Of a stretch of DNA of 9,896 nt, positions 1 to 6,849 are shown in pieces. The position numbers and the translations under genes are program-made. Origin of the DNA: Bacillota bacterium (GTDB lineage Bacteria > Bacillota > Clostridia > Tissierellales > Peptoniphilaceae); assembly GCA_023442495.1 (NCBI GenBank), contig JAEZZB010000007.1:1-9896 (forward strand), read 5' to 3'. Each line of letters opens with the position of its first letter. Within the stretch, counting starts at the first letter, position 1. The notes beneath the pieces were generated by a model, which was given only the letters and a program-made list of their open reading frames with translations, ran no database searches and was not told where the DNA came from.

Positions 1-773
1 AAATATCTGAAGAAATCTTTCTCGTGAATTAATCCAACTACTTTGTCTATTGTATCTTCATAAACAAGTAAACGTGAATATCCATGATTATCAAATAGTT
101 CTAATATATCTTCATCACTATCTTCAATATCAATAGCAATTACATCAATCCTAGGTATCAATATTGTAGATACATTGTAATCGTCAAATTCCATTGCACG
201 TTTTACTAATGAATGCTCTTCTGATTCTAAATTTCCTTCTTTATGAGCTTCATCTACATATTGTAAAAGCTCATCTTCACTAATACCAGAATCTTGATCT
301 TCAGGAATGAGTTTTTTAATAAAATTTTGCCACTTAGACATAATCCAAACTATAGGCTTAAAAATTACCATTATAAAACTTAGCAATGGTGTAAATTTTA
401 CAGCTACTTTTTCTGGAAGTATTTTAGCAATTAATTTTGGTGTAATTTCAGAAAATATTAATAATACAATTGTAGTAATTACTGTTGATAAAACCGCACC
501 ATATTTTTGATTTATTTGCATAAAGAATAAAGTCGCAACAGCTGACGCAGAAATATTTACTAGATTATTCCCTATAAGTATAGTTGAAAGTAATTTTTCA
601 TATCTATCATGAAGTTTCAATGTTTTTTGTGACTCTTCATCTCCTGCTTTTGACTTAGTTTCTAATTTAGCTTTTCTTAATGATGTAAAAGCTGTTTCAG
701 AAGCTGAGAAAAAAGATGATAAACCTAAGCAAAATAAAAATATTAAAATACGCGTGACCTGAATCGAATCCAT
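1..773 (-). CDS. CNNM/HlyC-CorC family membrane protein (hemolysin-like divalent cation transporter), 3'-truncated by window edge
   Basis: I translated this by hand: it runs open from an ATG at 773 to the window edge, giving 257 complete codons and no stop. The N-terminal half is a DUF21/CNNM transmembrane domain: hydrophobic segments at about 8-22, 62-84, 93-116 and 127-146, with family motifs SASET (23-27), GNNLVN (68-73) and SEITPK (108-113, usually GEIxPK). An acidic linker follows (about 157-195). The first CBS domain begins near residue 203 (IPRIDVIAID) and is still incomplete at the edge. The second CBS and the CorC_HlyC domain would lie outside. Members of this family sit in the cytoplasmic membrane and are linked to Mg2+/Co2+ efflux; the hemolysin name is historical. 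AGGAGG at 785-790 lies 11 bases before the ATG and supports this start. The gene is divergent from thyA. The family call is firm; the transported ion is not known. Confidence 0.9.
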   Translation of the reverse strand, partial: MDSIQVTRILIFLFCLGLSSFFSASETAFTSLRKAKLETKSKAGDEESQKTLKLHDRYEKLLSTILIGNNLVNISASAVATLFFMQINQKYGAVLSTVITTIVLLIFSEITPKLIAKILPEKVAVKFTPLLSFIMVIFKPIVWIMSKWQNFIKKLIPEDQDSGISEDELLQYVDEAHKEGNLESEEHSLVKRAMEFDDYNVSTILIPRIDVIAIDIEDSDEDILELFDNHGYSRLLVYEDTIDKVVGLIHEKDFFRY

Positions 774-842
774 ATGATTCTTTTCCTCCTAAAATTTCTT
801 TAATAAACTCTTTTCAATAATATTTTTACAAATATTAACTGT

Positions 843-851
843 ATTATATCA
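843..851 (-). promoter_or_regulatory. Extended -10 promoter for the CNNM/HlyC gene
   Basis: On the minus strand the sequence reads TGATATAAT, a perfect extended -10 (TGn-TATAAT), about 70 bases upstream of the start codon at 773. The region 17 bases further upstream is only weakly like TTGACA, as is usual for extended -10 promoters. This is a prediction from sequence only. Confidence 0.55.
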
Positions 852-924
852 AATTTCTTAAACAAATTTAATAGCATAATATATAGTGCTGTATTTATAA
901 ATTATGTTAAAAAAGTACAATATT

Positions 925-933
925 TGCTATAAT
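925..933 (+). promoter_or_regulatory. Extended -10 promoter for thyA-dfrA
   Basis: TGCTATAAT is a perfect extended -10 lying 29 bases before the thyA ATG at 963. No good -35 hexamer is present; TTAAAA at 907-912 is the nearest and has poor spacing. The predicted start site is near 940, so the leader is about 20 bases and leaves little room for a riboswitch or attenuator. It is divergent from the promoter at 843-851. Confidence 0.6.
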
Positions 934-962
934 GTTAAGTATATTATAAATTGGAGGTTAAT

Positions 963-1796
963 ATGACATTATGTGATAAGAATTTTAAGGAATTAGCAAA
1001 TAGAATCTTAAATGAAGGTGCAAATACTAAAGGAGAAAAAGTTAGACCTAAATATGTAGACGGTACACCTTCCCATACATATTTTGTCAATCAAGTTTTT
1101 GAAAGATATGATATTTCAAAAGGAGAGCTTCCAATACTTACTATAAGACCCGTGGCTTGGAAATCTGGTATAAAAGAAATTTTATGGATATATCAAAACC
1201 AATCTAACGATCTTTCATTATTAAAGGAAAAATATAATATACATTGGTGGGATGATTGGAACATTGGCGACGGCACTATTGGACAAAGATATGGTGCAAC
1301 AGTTAAAAGACATGATTTAATGAATAAACTTCTGAATGGACTTAAAAATCAACCTTATGGAAGAAGACATATAATCAATTTGTTTCAAGAGGATGATTTA
1401 GAAGAAACCCCTGGACTCTATCCATGTGCAATGGAAACTCAATGGATAGTGAGAGATGGATATTTGGATATGACACTAATTCAAAGATCTTCTGATTTAC
1501 CTGTAGCAAATGCAATTAACAAAATTCAATATGTAGCATTAATGATGATGGTTGCAAGACATATAGGACTTGTCCCAGGTGTATTTTGTCATTATGTAAA
1601 TAATGCTCATATATATGACAGACATATTAATCAAGTTAAAGAATTAATTGAGAGAAATGGACAAGAAGATGGAGAAAATATTAGACTTATTTTAAATCCT
1701 AATAAAACAGACTTTTACTCATTTACTATTGATGATTTCATACTTGTAAATTATAATCCACAAAAACCAAATCTAAAATTTGAACTAGCTATTTAG
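963..1796 (+). CDS. thyA: Thymidylate synthase (ThyA), Streptococcus/Lactococcus type
   Basis: This enzyme methylates dUMP to dTMP using 5,10-methylene-tetrahydrofolate and releases dihydrofolate in the cytoplasm. The 277-residue length is normal. Visible landmarks: GRRHI (133-137, phosphate-binding arginines), catalytic C155 in YPCAMETQW, RSSD (175-178), N186, and NNAHIYDRH (213-221), whose H216 and Y218 bind the deoxyribose. The usual PCH after the active cysteine is PCA, and the usual GxPFN is replaced by VANAIN. From memory, both changes, together with the C-terminal KPNLKFELAI, match the thymidylate synthases of streptococci and lactococci rather than the E. coli type, so they do not suggest inactivity. 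A TTG at 951 would extend the frame by four residues, but it overlaps the ribosome binding site GGAGG (953-957), so I chose the ATG at 963. The stop codon overlaps the dfrA ribosome binding site, indicating coupled translation. Confidence 0.96.
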   Translation: MTLCDKNFKELANRILNEGANTKGEKVRPKYVDGTPSHTYFVNQVFERYDISKGELPILTIRPVAWKSGIKEILWIYQNQSNDLSLLKEKYNIHWWDDWNIGDGTIGQRYGATVKRHDLMNKLLNGLKNQPYGRRHIINLFQEDDLEETPGLYPCAMETQWIVRDGYLDMTLIQRSSDLPVANAINKIQYVALMMMVARHIGLVPGVFCHYVNNAHIYDRHINQVKELIERNGQEDGENIRLILNPNKTDFYSFTIDDFILVNYNPQKPNLKFELAI

Positions 1797-1804
1797 GAGT
1801 TAAA

Positions 1805-2311
1805 ATGATAATAGATAATATATATATGATAGTTGCAATTACGGAAAAAACAAGAGCAATAGGTAAAAATGGTGATATGATTTATCATCTCAAAGAAGAT
1901 TTAAAATATTTTAGAAAGACAACAACCGGACACACAGTTGTAATGGGAAGTAAAACTTATTATAGTTTTCCAAATGGTGCTTTGCCAAATAGGAAAAATA
2001 TAGTACTTACCAGAAGTGATAAAACTTTTCCTGATGCTGAAACTCTTCATTCAAAAGATGAAGTTTTAAATTATGCCAAAAATAATCCTGATGAAAAAAT
2101 ATTCATAATAGGTGGGGATAATATTTATCATCAGTTTATTGAAAATTCTTCTAGATTATATGTGACAATTGTAAATGAAGAATATCCTATAGATGCAGAT
2201 AGTTTCTTCCCAGAAATAGATAAAAAAATTTGGAAAGAAGTTTCAATTTCAGACTACATAATTTCTGATAATAGTCCAAATTATAGATATATAATATATG
2301 AAAGAAAATAA
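1805..2311 (+). CDS. dfrA: Dihydrofolate reductase
   Basis: It reduces dihydrofolate to tetrahydrofolate with NADPH, closing the cycle opened by ThyA just upstream; only eight bases separate the two genes. Its 168 residues are typical. Landmarks: AIGKNGD (18-24, Met20-loop region), active-site acid D32 in KEDLKYF, the NADPH-binding stretch TGHTVVMGSKTYYS (41-54), PNRKNIVLTR (61-70) with the conserved arginine R63 that binds the folate glutamate, and IIGGDNIY (101-108). Two things depart from the textbook pattern. The Pro-Trp pair that normally precedes the active-site helix is Ile-Tyr (26-27), and the third glycine of the usual GGG is Asp105. The ribosome binding site AGGAG (1795-1799) overlaps the thyA stop. 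The gene is the last of its operon and is followed by a hairpin. The call is firm; the symbol dfrA rather than folA is convention. Confidence 0.95.
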   Translation: MIIDNIYMIVAITEKTRAIGKNGDMIYHLKEDLKYFRKTTTGHTVVMGSKTYYSFPNGALPNRKNIVLTRSDKTFPDAETLHSKDEVLNYAKNNPDEKIFIIGGDNIYHQFIENSSRLYVTIVNEEYPIDADSFFPEIDKKIWKEVSISDYIISDNSPNYRYIIYERK

Positions 2312-2317
2312 TATTTA

Positions 2318-2359
2318 AATAAATGGTAAACTCTGAAATTCAGTAGTTTACCATTTATT
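2318..2359. terminator. Bidirectional hairpin between convergent dfrA and alpha/beta hydrolase genes
   Basis: A 15-bp perfect stem (2318-2332 with 2345-2359, core ATGGTAAACT/AGTTTACCAT) is capped by a further 4-bp stem (2333-2336 with 2340-2343) and one bulged T. It sits seven bases after the dfrA stop and eleven before the end of the minus-strand hydrolase. The flanking T runs are broken (TTATTGTTTA on plus, ATTTAAATATT on minus), so termination may rely on stem stability. Its position between convergent genes supports use in both directions. Confidence 0.75.
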
Positions 2360-2369
2360 GTTTAGAAAT

Positions 2370-3347
2370 CTATAATTCTAACCATTTTACAAGCTCATCA
2401 ATATATAAATCATCACTAAAACCATGACCTTCTCCTGGTAAAAATATTTGACTAATATTACCGCCTTTTTGTTTTAGATTTTTTATATATTCTTCTACTA
2501 ATTCTTGTGGAATTATAATATCTCTATTTCCATAAGCTACAAATTGCAAAACATCTTCATTTGATAAATTATTTGCTAAATGTAGCTTTTGTAAAATCTC
2601 TCTTCTTTTTTCTTCTTTATCAATTTTTTCTTGATTTAATACAGAAGACAGCATTGGTACAAGATTATTAAAAGAAAGTTGTGGATATATATAGCAAGCT
2701 TTTGAAATCGAATCGTTTTCATTATCAATTTCATCTTTTTTGTATTTTTTATATGAACTTATTTGACTTTTATTCATATATTGATTAACAAAACTTGAAA
2801 CTACATAAGCTCCAGCTGAAAATCCCATTGCATAAATCTTGTCATTATTAAAATATTTATTGCCTTTATTGTGATATCTTAAATATCTTATTGCTCTTTG
2901 AAAATCAAGCATTGGTATTGGAAAATTATATGGATTGGATCTATAATGAAGTAAATAAGCAGAAATACCATTTTTATTTAATTTTTCTGCAATGCTCTTT
3001 CCGCCACTTACATCACCGTCAATTGTTTTATATATAAAGCCACCACCAGATAATACAATGACTGCAATTTTAGATTTTTCAACCACATATGGTATTAAAT
3101 AAGGTACATCTTCAAAAGTTTCACACTCCCAACCACCCTTTATTTCGTGCAAATAAGTGAATGAGTCCCCTATTTTAGAAATATCAACATAAGAGGTATT
3201 GACCATCTTTTTTGTGTAGTTTACCATGCAATCAAATTTATTAGCATTAAAATCGATATTTAAGTACTCTAGCTTAGACTTTTTGCTGTATCCAGGTGGT
3301 AAATTCCATATATTTATTTTGTTTTCTATATTTCTAAATTCCGTCAT
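2370..3347 (-). CDS. Alpha/beta hydrolase, acetyl-esterase/BD-FAE-like
   Basis: This is a 325-residue serine hydrolase with a complete apparent triad: nucleophile S177 in GFSAG (175-179), D276 in GNRD, and H308 in GEGHGF. The oxyanion-hole segment reads SGGGF (100-104), where related esterases have HGGGF. This layout resembles the BD-FAE/acetyl-xylan-esterase-like branch, which removes acyl groups from sugars or small esters. There is no signal peptide, so it should be cytoplasmic. An Asn/Lys-rich stretch at about 191-214 looks like a lid or insertion. The start ATG overlaps the stop of the upstream GH18 gene (TAATG, one base shared), with AAGGAAGG just before it, so translation is probably coupled. 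The pairing with a glycosidase suggests it deacylates the same glycan, but that is inference. A peptidase or lipase role cannot be excluded from motifs alone. Confidence 0.85.
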   Translation of the reverse strand: MTEFRNIENKINIWNLPPGYSKKSKLEYLNIDFNANKFDCMVNYTKKMVNTSYVDISKIGDSFTYLHEIKGGWECETFEDVPYLIPYVVEKSKIAVIVLSGGGFIYKTIDGDVSGGKSIAEKLNKNGISAYLLHYRSNPYNFPIPMLDFQRAIRYLRYHNKGNKYFNNDKIYAMGFSAGAYVVSSFVNQYMNKSQISSYKKYKKDEIDNENDSISKACYIYPQLSFNNLVPMLSSVLNQEKIDKEEKRREILQKLHLANNLSNEDVLQFVAYGNRDIIIPQELVEEYIKNLKQKGGNISQIFLPGEGHGFSDDLYIDELVKWLEL

Positions 3348-4372
3348 TATCCTTCCTTAATTATCTTATACATTTCAAGCATCAACGGATTTTCTTTCCA
3401 ATTCACATATCTCCAAAACATTAAACCCTTTAGATTTTCTTTCATTACAAAATCTGCCTTAGCCCTTACGGATCTAGCATTATCGTATGAATGAAATATT
3501 TTAAGTTTTTTTGAATACGAATATGGAGCTTGTGCCTCTTCATCATAGTAATTATCAAATAATGGATTGTCAATAACTTCGTTTTGCAACAATGGATAAT
3601 GCGGACCATGGTCTCCACCATTAGGAGCCGTCTTTTGCAATAGTCCATTATTTTCTGGTTCAACACCCTCCCAAAATCTTGAATATTGTCCAAATCCAAT
3701 TACTATTTTTTCCTTTGGAACACCATTTTTTACAAGTAATTCTACACCATCACTTGCTGACATTTTTATTAAATCATCTTTTTTTGTATATAATGTCGTA
3801 TGAAGTCCTGTAAATTCTTGTCCAAAACCTCTCAAATCATATGTCATTAAAAGTATATCATCAAGATATTGTGGAATCTTATCTAATTCTACAGATCCTA
3901 CAAACCACTCTCCAACGCCAGCAGCAATTGTAAGTAAATATTCGCCATGATTATCAAATCTTTCTCTAATTTCTTTTAATAATATGGTAAAGTTTTCTCT
4001 ATCATAATCCGCAAAATCACCACCAAAATCTCTTGTTGGAAATTCCCAGTCCAAATCGATTCCGTCTAAATTGTATTTATCGATCACATCAATTAACGAA
4101 TCTACAAAAGTCTTTCTATATTCTTCATCATTTGCCATAATGGAAAAACCGAAAGCTCCCGCCCCACCTACTGACAAAAGTATTTTCAATCGTGGATTTA
4201 TTTCTTTTAATAAATGTAAATTTTCTAAATATGATTCGTCACTTATAAAAGCTTTATTATCTTTCAATTTAGCAAATGCCAAATTTATTCTTGTGAACAT
4301 TTTTATATCTCTATCATAAAGATTTGGTACTTCATTAATAGGAACATATGCGATAAATTCTTTATTAAACAT
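3347..4372 (-). CDS. Glycoside hydrolase family 18 (chitinase-like), cytoplasmic
   Basis: The 341-residue protein is a single GH18 TIM barrel. It has the strand-3 motif LSVGG (66-70), the catalytic DGIDLDWE (103-110: D103, D106, D108 and acid E110), MTYD (176-179) and a C-terminal W320 in MFWRYVNW, as in active chitinases and endo-beta-N-acetylglucosaminidases. These enzymes cleave beta-1,4 bonds next to N-acetylglucosamine through substrate-assisted catalysis. No signal peptide, LysM or carbohydrate-binding module is present, so it probably acts on imported oligosaccharides. I start it at the ATG at 4372 because GAGGAG lies just upstream (4377-4382). The same frame stays open to 4474, but that extension would translate through the terminator and into lacD. 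An ATG at 4384 has no ribosome binding site. It is followed directly by the overlapping esterase-like gene. The substrate is not known. Confidence 0.88.
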   Translation of the reverse strand: MFNKEFIAYVPINEVPNLYDRDIKMFTRINLAFAKLKDNKAFISDESYLENLHLLKEINPRLKILLSVGGAGAFGFSIMANDEEYRKTFVDSLIDVIDKYNLDGIDLDWEFPTRDFGGDFADYDRENFTILLKEIRERFDNHGEYLLTIAAGVGEWFVGSVELDKIPQYLDDILLMTYDLRGFGQEFTGLHTTLYTKKDDLIKMSASDGVELLVKNGVPKEKIVIGFGQYSRFWEGVEPENNGLLQKTAPNGGDHGPHYPLLQNEVIDNPLFDNYYDEEAQAPYSYSKKLKIFHSYDNARSVRAKADFVMKENLKGLMFWRYVNWKENPLMLEMYKIIKEG

Positions 4373-4376
4373 CTCA

Positions 4377-4382
4377 CTCCTC
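4377..4382 (-). promoter_or_regulatory. Ribosome binding site that sets the GH18 start
   Basis: On the minus strand GAGGAG precedes the ATG at 4372 by four bases. It is the only good site in this stretch, so it fixes the start. It lies only five bases after the T-run of the upstream terminator, so mRNA structure there could also affect ribosome access. Confidence 0.7.
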
Positions 4383-4387
4383 ATTAC

Positions 4388-4414
4388 AAAAAAAGGCTGT
4401 AACACAGCCCTTTT
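4388..4414 (-). terminator. Intrinsic terminator after lacD, inside the gene cluster
   Basis: Reading the minus strand, AAAAG leads into the stem GGCTGT, the loop GTT and the stem ACAGCC, followed by seven T residues (4394-4388). This is a textbook rho-independent terminator. It lies 17-43 bases after the lacD stop and ends 16 bases before the GH18 start codon, so GH18 and the esterase must be expressed by read-through or from a weak promoter inside the lacD end. Confidence 0.85.
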
Positions 4415-4430
4415 CAAATATTTAATTAAA

Positions 4431-5396
4431 TTATTTTTCCAATCTTTCTGTCCAAGGAACGCATACTTCTTCAATTACTTCATTTAATGAAATAATATTT
4501 TCTTTTCCTTGAGTTTGAAGCCACTCAACACCTTTTTCTTTACACTCTTCAAATGCTTTTACACCATCTTTCCAAGTAGCTCTACCACAAAGTACGCCAT
4601 GGAATTTAGCTCCTGCATCTTTAGCAAATCTTAAAGTTTCTTTAAATAATTCCATTGTAACTCCAGCACTTAAGAATATATATGGAAGATTTGTAGCATT
4701 AGATTGATCTAAAAAAGCTTGTCTTGCTTCTTCTTGTGTCATTACAACATCTTCACCAAAACCTTCTACAAAATTCATGTCAACTGGAACTTCAAGTTTA
4801 AGCACATCTACAAAATATTGTGGTTTTGAAAATTCTCTTACAGCCTCATTTACTTTATGAGGTTTTAATTTTGCATATTCTTTTTTATCTGTAGTATGTG
4901 AATCATAAGATATGATTTCTAGGAAGAATGGCATATCGTAGGCTAAACATTCAGCACCAATTCTTTCAATCATAGCTTTCTTTGGTTCATTACTTTCATC
5001 GGTATCATCAACATCATAATATAGGAGAATCTTTACTGCATCAGCTCCTAAATCTTGAATTCTTTTTACTGATAAATCTGTTGTTAATTCTAATTGTCTT
5101 GATTCTTCTCTGTAACCAGTAATTTCATATGCTAATAAAAGACCCGCATTTTCATCTCTTTCATCAATTGCATCAAGACCGTATATTGGATCTAGTAAAA
5201 TTGAAGAAGAATATTTTGTTAGTTCCCTTGAAACTAATTTTTTATACTCTTTAATTGCCTTTGTTCTTTCTTCACCTTCAAGACCTGCAAACAATTTTTC
5301 CATAGCACCTCTTTGATCAATTGCCAAAGCTGCTATTACTTGATTTTTATTAGATAAATTAGTTAGTCTTTCAAATTTTTTTTCTGATATTTTCAT
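4431..5396 (-). CDS. lacD: LacD-type class I aldolase (tagatose 1,6-diphosphate aldolase)
   Basis: This 321-residue protein matches the LacD family along its whole length. Landmarks: LAIDQRGAM (24-32), LLDPIYGLD (67-75), VKILLYYD (121-128, K122), FFLEI with E160, the Schiff-base lysine in DVLKLEVPV (K200, corresponding to Lys205 of streptococcal LacD), and CGRATW (270-275). LacD forms dihydroxyacetone phosphate and glyceraldehyde 3-phosphate from tagatose 1,6-bisphosphate, and family members also accept fructose 1,6-bisphosphate and other stereoisomers. The other tagatose-pathway genes (lacA, lacB, lacC) are not in the window, so it may serve general hexose-bisphosphate cleavage here. AGGAGG (5401-5406) lies four bases before the ATG. 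A promoter is predicted upstream and an intrinsic terminator follows. The family call is firm; the physiological substrate is not. Confidence 0.92.
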   Translation of the reverse strand: MKISEKKFERLTNLSNKNQVIAALAIDQRGAMEKLFAGLEGEERTKAIKEYKKLVSRELTKYSSSILLDPIYGLDAIDERDENAGLLLAYEITGYREESRQLELTTDLSVKRIQDLGADAVKILLYYDVDDTDESNEPKKAMIERIGAECLAYDMPFFLEIISYDSHTTDKKEYAKLKPHKVNEAVREFSKPQYFVDVLKLEVPVDMNFVEGFGEDVVMTQEEARQAFLDQSNATNLPYIFLSAGVTMELFKETLRFAKDAGAKFHGVLCGRATWKDGVKAFEECKEKGVEWLQTQGKENIISLNEVIEEVCVPWTERLEK

Positions 5397-5427
5397 GATT
5401 CCTCCTATAATTTAACTTGTCATTACC

Positions 5428-5457
5428 ATTATATTACAATGAATTTAAAAATGGAAA
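5428..5457 (-). promoter_or_regulatory. Predicted promoter for lacD
   Basis: On the minus strand TATAAT occupies 5433-5428, with TTTCCA (four of six matches to TTGACA) 18 bases upstream at 5457-5452. The -10 ends 31 bases before the lacD start codon. No terminator is visible after the upstream methyltransferase gene, so lacD could also receive read-through from it. Confidence 0.5.
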
Positions 5458-5464
5458 TAATTTA

Positions 5465-6769
5465 TTATCTCACTAGTAGAGTTACAACTTCTGATTCAAT
5501 AGTATTTACAAATTGATCAAATAAAGTAATCTCCTTTAGTTTGAAATCAAATTGCTTAAATCTTTTAATATCTCGAGCAAGTGTTCCCACATTACATGAA
5601 ATGTATACGATGCTTGATATATTGGAATTTCCAATTTTATTGATAATATTTTCATCTAATCCTTTTCTTGGCGGATCAAATAGTGCCATGGTATTTACTT
5701 CATTTAAGCTTATCTCATCTATGGCTATTTCCGCTGGTTTATTCATCCATTCTATATTATTTATTCTATTTAATAATGCATTTTCTTTAGCATCATTTAT
5801 CGCATCAGTATTTATTTCTACAGATAAAATTCTTTTTACTAAATTCGATAAAATAATTGAAGTTGTCGAAATTCCACTATATAAATCAATCAATATATTT
5901 GGTCTGATTTTATCAACATATTCTTTAGCCTTTAAATAGATTTTATATGAAATTTCTTTATTTATCTGCATGAATGCTCTAGGAGAAATAAAGAATTCAT
6001 ATTCTCCTAATTTTTCTTTTATCTTTTCTTTACCGTACACATGGACCAAGTCTTTAATCTTATAATCATTTTTTCTATTATTCATTGAAACATAGAAACT
6101 ATCTGTAACCCTTCCTTCTTCAATCATTTTATAGAATTCAACAAAATTATAATCTTCATTAAATACTATAATAAGCATGGTTTCTCCGATAGATGTAGAT
6201 CTAATTATTATATTTTTTAATACTCCCGTATTGTCGAATGGATTATATCCAGGAATTTTTAATTCATCAATTAAATTTTGCAACTTTTTAACAAGATTTT
6301 GGATTTCTTTAGTATTCATTATACAATTATCAATTTCAATTAAATCATAAGAATTTCTTTTAAAATATGATAATTTCCCATTTGAAGAAACTTTAAGTTC
6401 TACTTTATTACGGTATTCTCTTTTATTATTCGCCTTAACTACATGAATATCTTCTAAATTTTCATTTGCAATTCTATTTATTGTATTTATAATGGTATTT
6501 TTCTTATATTCAATTTGTTTTTCATAATCTATATTGTAAAGCTCATATACACCACATAGATTTTTTTCATCTATATCATTTATTAAAAATGGCGACTCAT
6601 TAATGGTTTCCACTTTTATAGCTTCATAAAATGTTTTTCTCTTTTTCTTTATATTTGCGCATAAAGTTTCTCCAAGTATTGCATTTTCAACGAAATAGAT
6701 AATTCCATTTTTTCTAGCAACACCGCGCCCCTTATCATCTAAATCAATTATTTCTAATTCTAAATTCAT
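5465..6769 (-). CDS. TrmA/RlmCD-family RNA (uracil-5-)-methyltransferase lacking the Fe-S cysteines
   Basis: This 434-residue protein has the family order: TRAM RNA-binding domain (about 1-57, with DDKGRGVAR at 11-19), a central domain (60-260), then a SAM methyltransferase domain. Landmarks: LIDLYSG (293-299), SVEINTDAI (316-324), DPPRKGL (365-371), the nucleophile C392 in SCNVGTLARD, and E427 as the probable catalytic base in SEVVTLLVR. Homologs make 5-methyluridine in 23S rRNA (RlmC/RlmD/RlmCD) or tRNA (TrmA). The usual iron-sulfur motif, CGGC plus two further cysteines, is reduced to CGVY (72-75); only C72 and C149 remain. The SAM loop has Ser298 where DLYCG is usual. The HxE of the C-terminal motif is ESE (425-427). 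GGAAG precedes the ATG by six bases. The gene leads into lacD after 68 bases. RNA methylation is well supported; the exact target uridine is not. Confidence 0.88.
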   Translation of the reverse strand: MNLELEIIDLDDKGRGVARKNGIIYFVENAILGETLCANIKKKRKTFYEAIKVETINESPFLINDIDEKNLCGVYELYNIDYEKQIEYKKNTIINTINRIANENLEDIHVVKANNKREYRNKVELKVSSNGKLSYFKRNSYDLIEIDNCIMNTKEIQNLVKKLQNLIDELKIPGYNPFDNTGVLKNIIIRSTSIGETMLIIVFNEDYNFVEFYKMIEEGRVTDSFYVSMNNRKNDYKIKDLVHVYGKEKIKEKLGEYEFFISPRAFMQINKEISYKIYLKAKEYVDKIRPNILIDLYSGISTTSIILSNLVKRILSVEINTDAINDAKENALLNRINNIEWMNKPAEIAIDEISLNEVNTMALFDPPRKGLDENIINKIGNSNISSIVYISCNVGTLARDIKRFKQFDFKLKEITLFDQFVNTIESEVVTLLVR

Positions 6770-6805
6770 TTTTATCTTCCATTAATTTTAATTTACTAAA
6801 TAAAT

Positions 6806-6814
6806 ATTATCACA
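6806..6814 (-). promoter_or_regulatory. Predicted extended -10 for the RNA methyltransferase gene
   Basis: The minus strand reads TGTGATAAT (TGn plus a five-of-six match to TATAAT), 36 bases before the ATG at 6769. The -35 region is poor. This is a sequence-only prediction in very AT-rich DNA, so chance matches are a concern. Confidence 0.4.
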
Positions 6815-6849
6815 TTACATAATAATTTTGTAGTATTAAAATTTTTAAT

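Noticed and set aside
307..510. Plus-strand open frame opposite the CNNM gene
   Set aside because: It is antisense to the transmembrane domain, has no ribosome binding site, and the minus-strand frame has clear family motifs.
951..962. TTG start giving thyA four extra residues
   Set aside because: The codons overlap the GGAGG ribosome binding site, which is correctly placed for the ATG at 963.
774..962. Riboswitch or T-box upstream of thyA
   Set aside because: The predicted leader is only about 20 bases, with no stem structure or T-box-like sequence.
1407..1530. ThyA active-site changes (PCA for PCH, VANAIN for GxPFN) as a sign of a novel or dead enzyme
   Set aside because: The same pattern is, from memory, normal for streptococcal and lactococcal thymidylate synthases, and the other catalytic residues are present.
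3466..3699. Second minus-strand frame inside GH18
   Set aside because: It overlaps conserved GH18 sequence in another frame and has no ribosome binding site or recognisable domain.
4071..4319. Plus-strand open frame opposite GH18
   Set aside because: It lies entirely antisense to the catalytic part of GH18 and has no start signals.
4373..4474. 34-residue N-terminal extension of GH18
   Set aside because: It would run through the lacD terminator and 44 bases of lacD in another frame. GAGGAG fixes the start at 4372.
5541..5939. Plus-strand open frame of 132 residues opposite the RNA methyltransferase
   Set aside because: It is the mirror of the SAM domain; the hydrophobic look comes from complementing Lys/Asn/Glu-rich codons.
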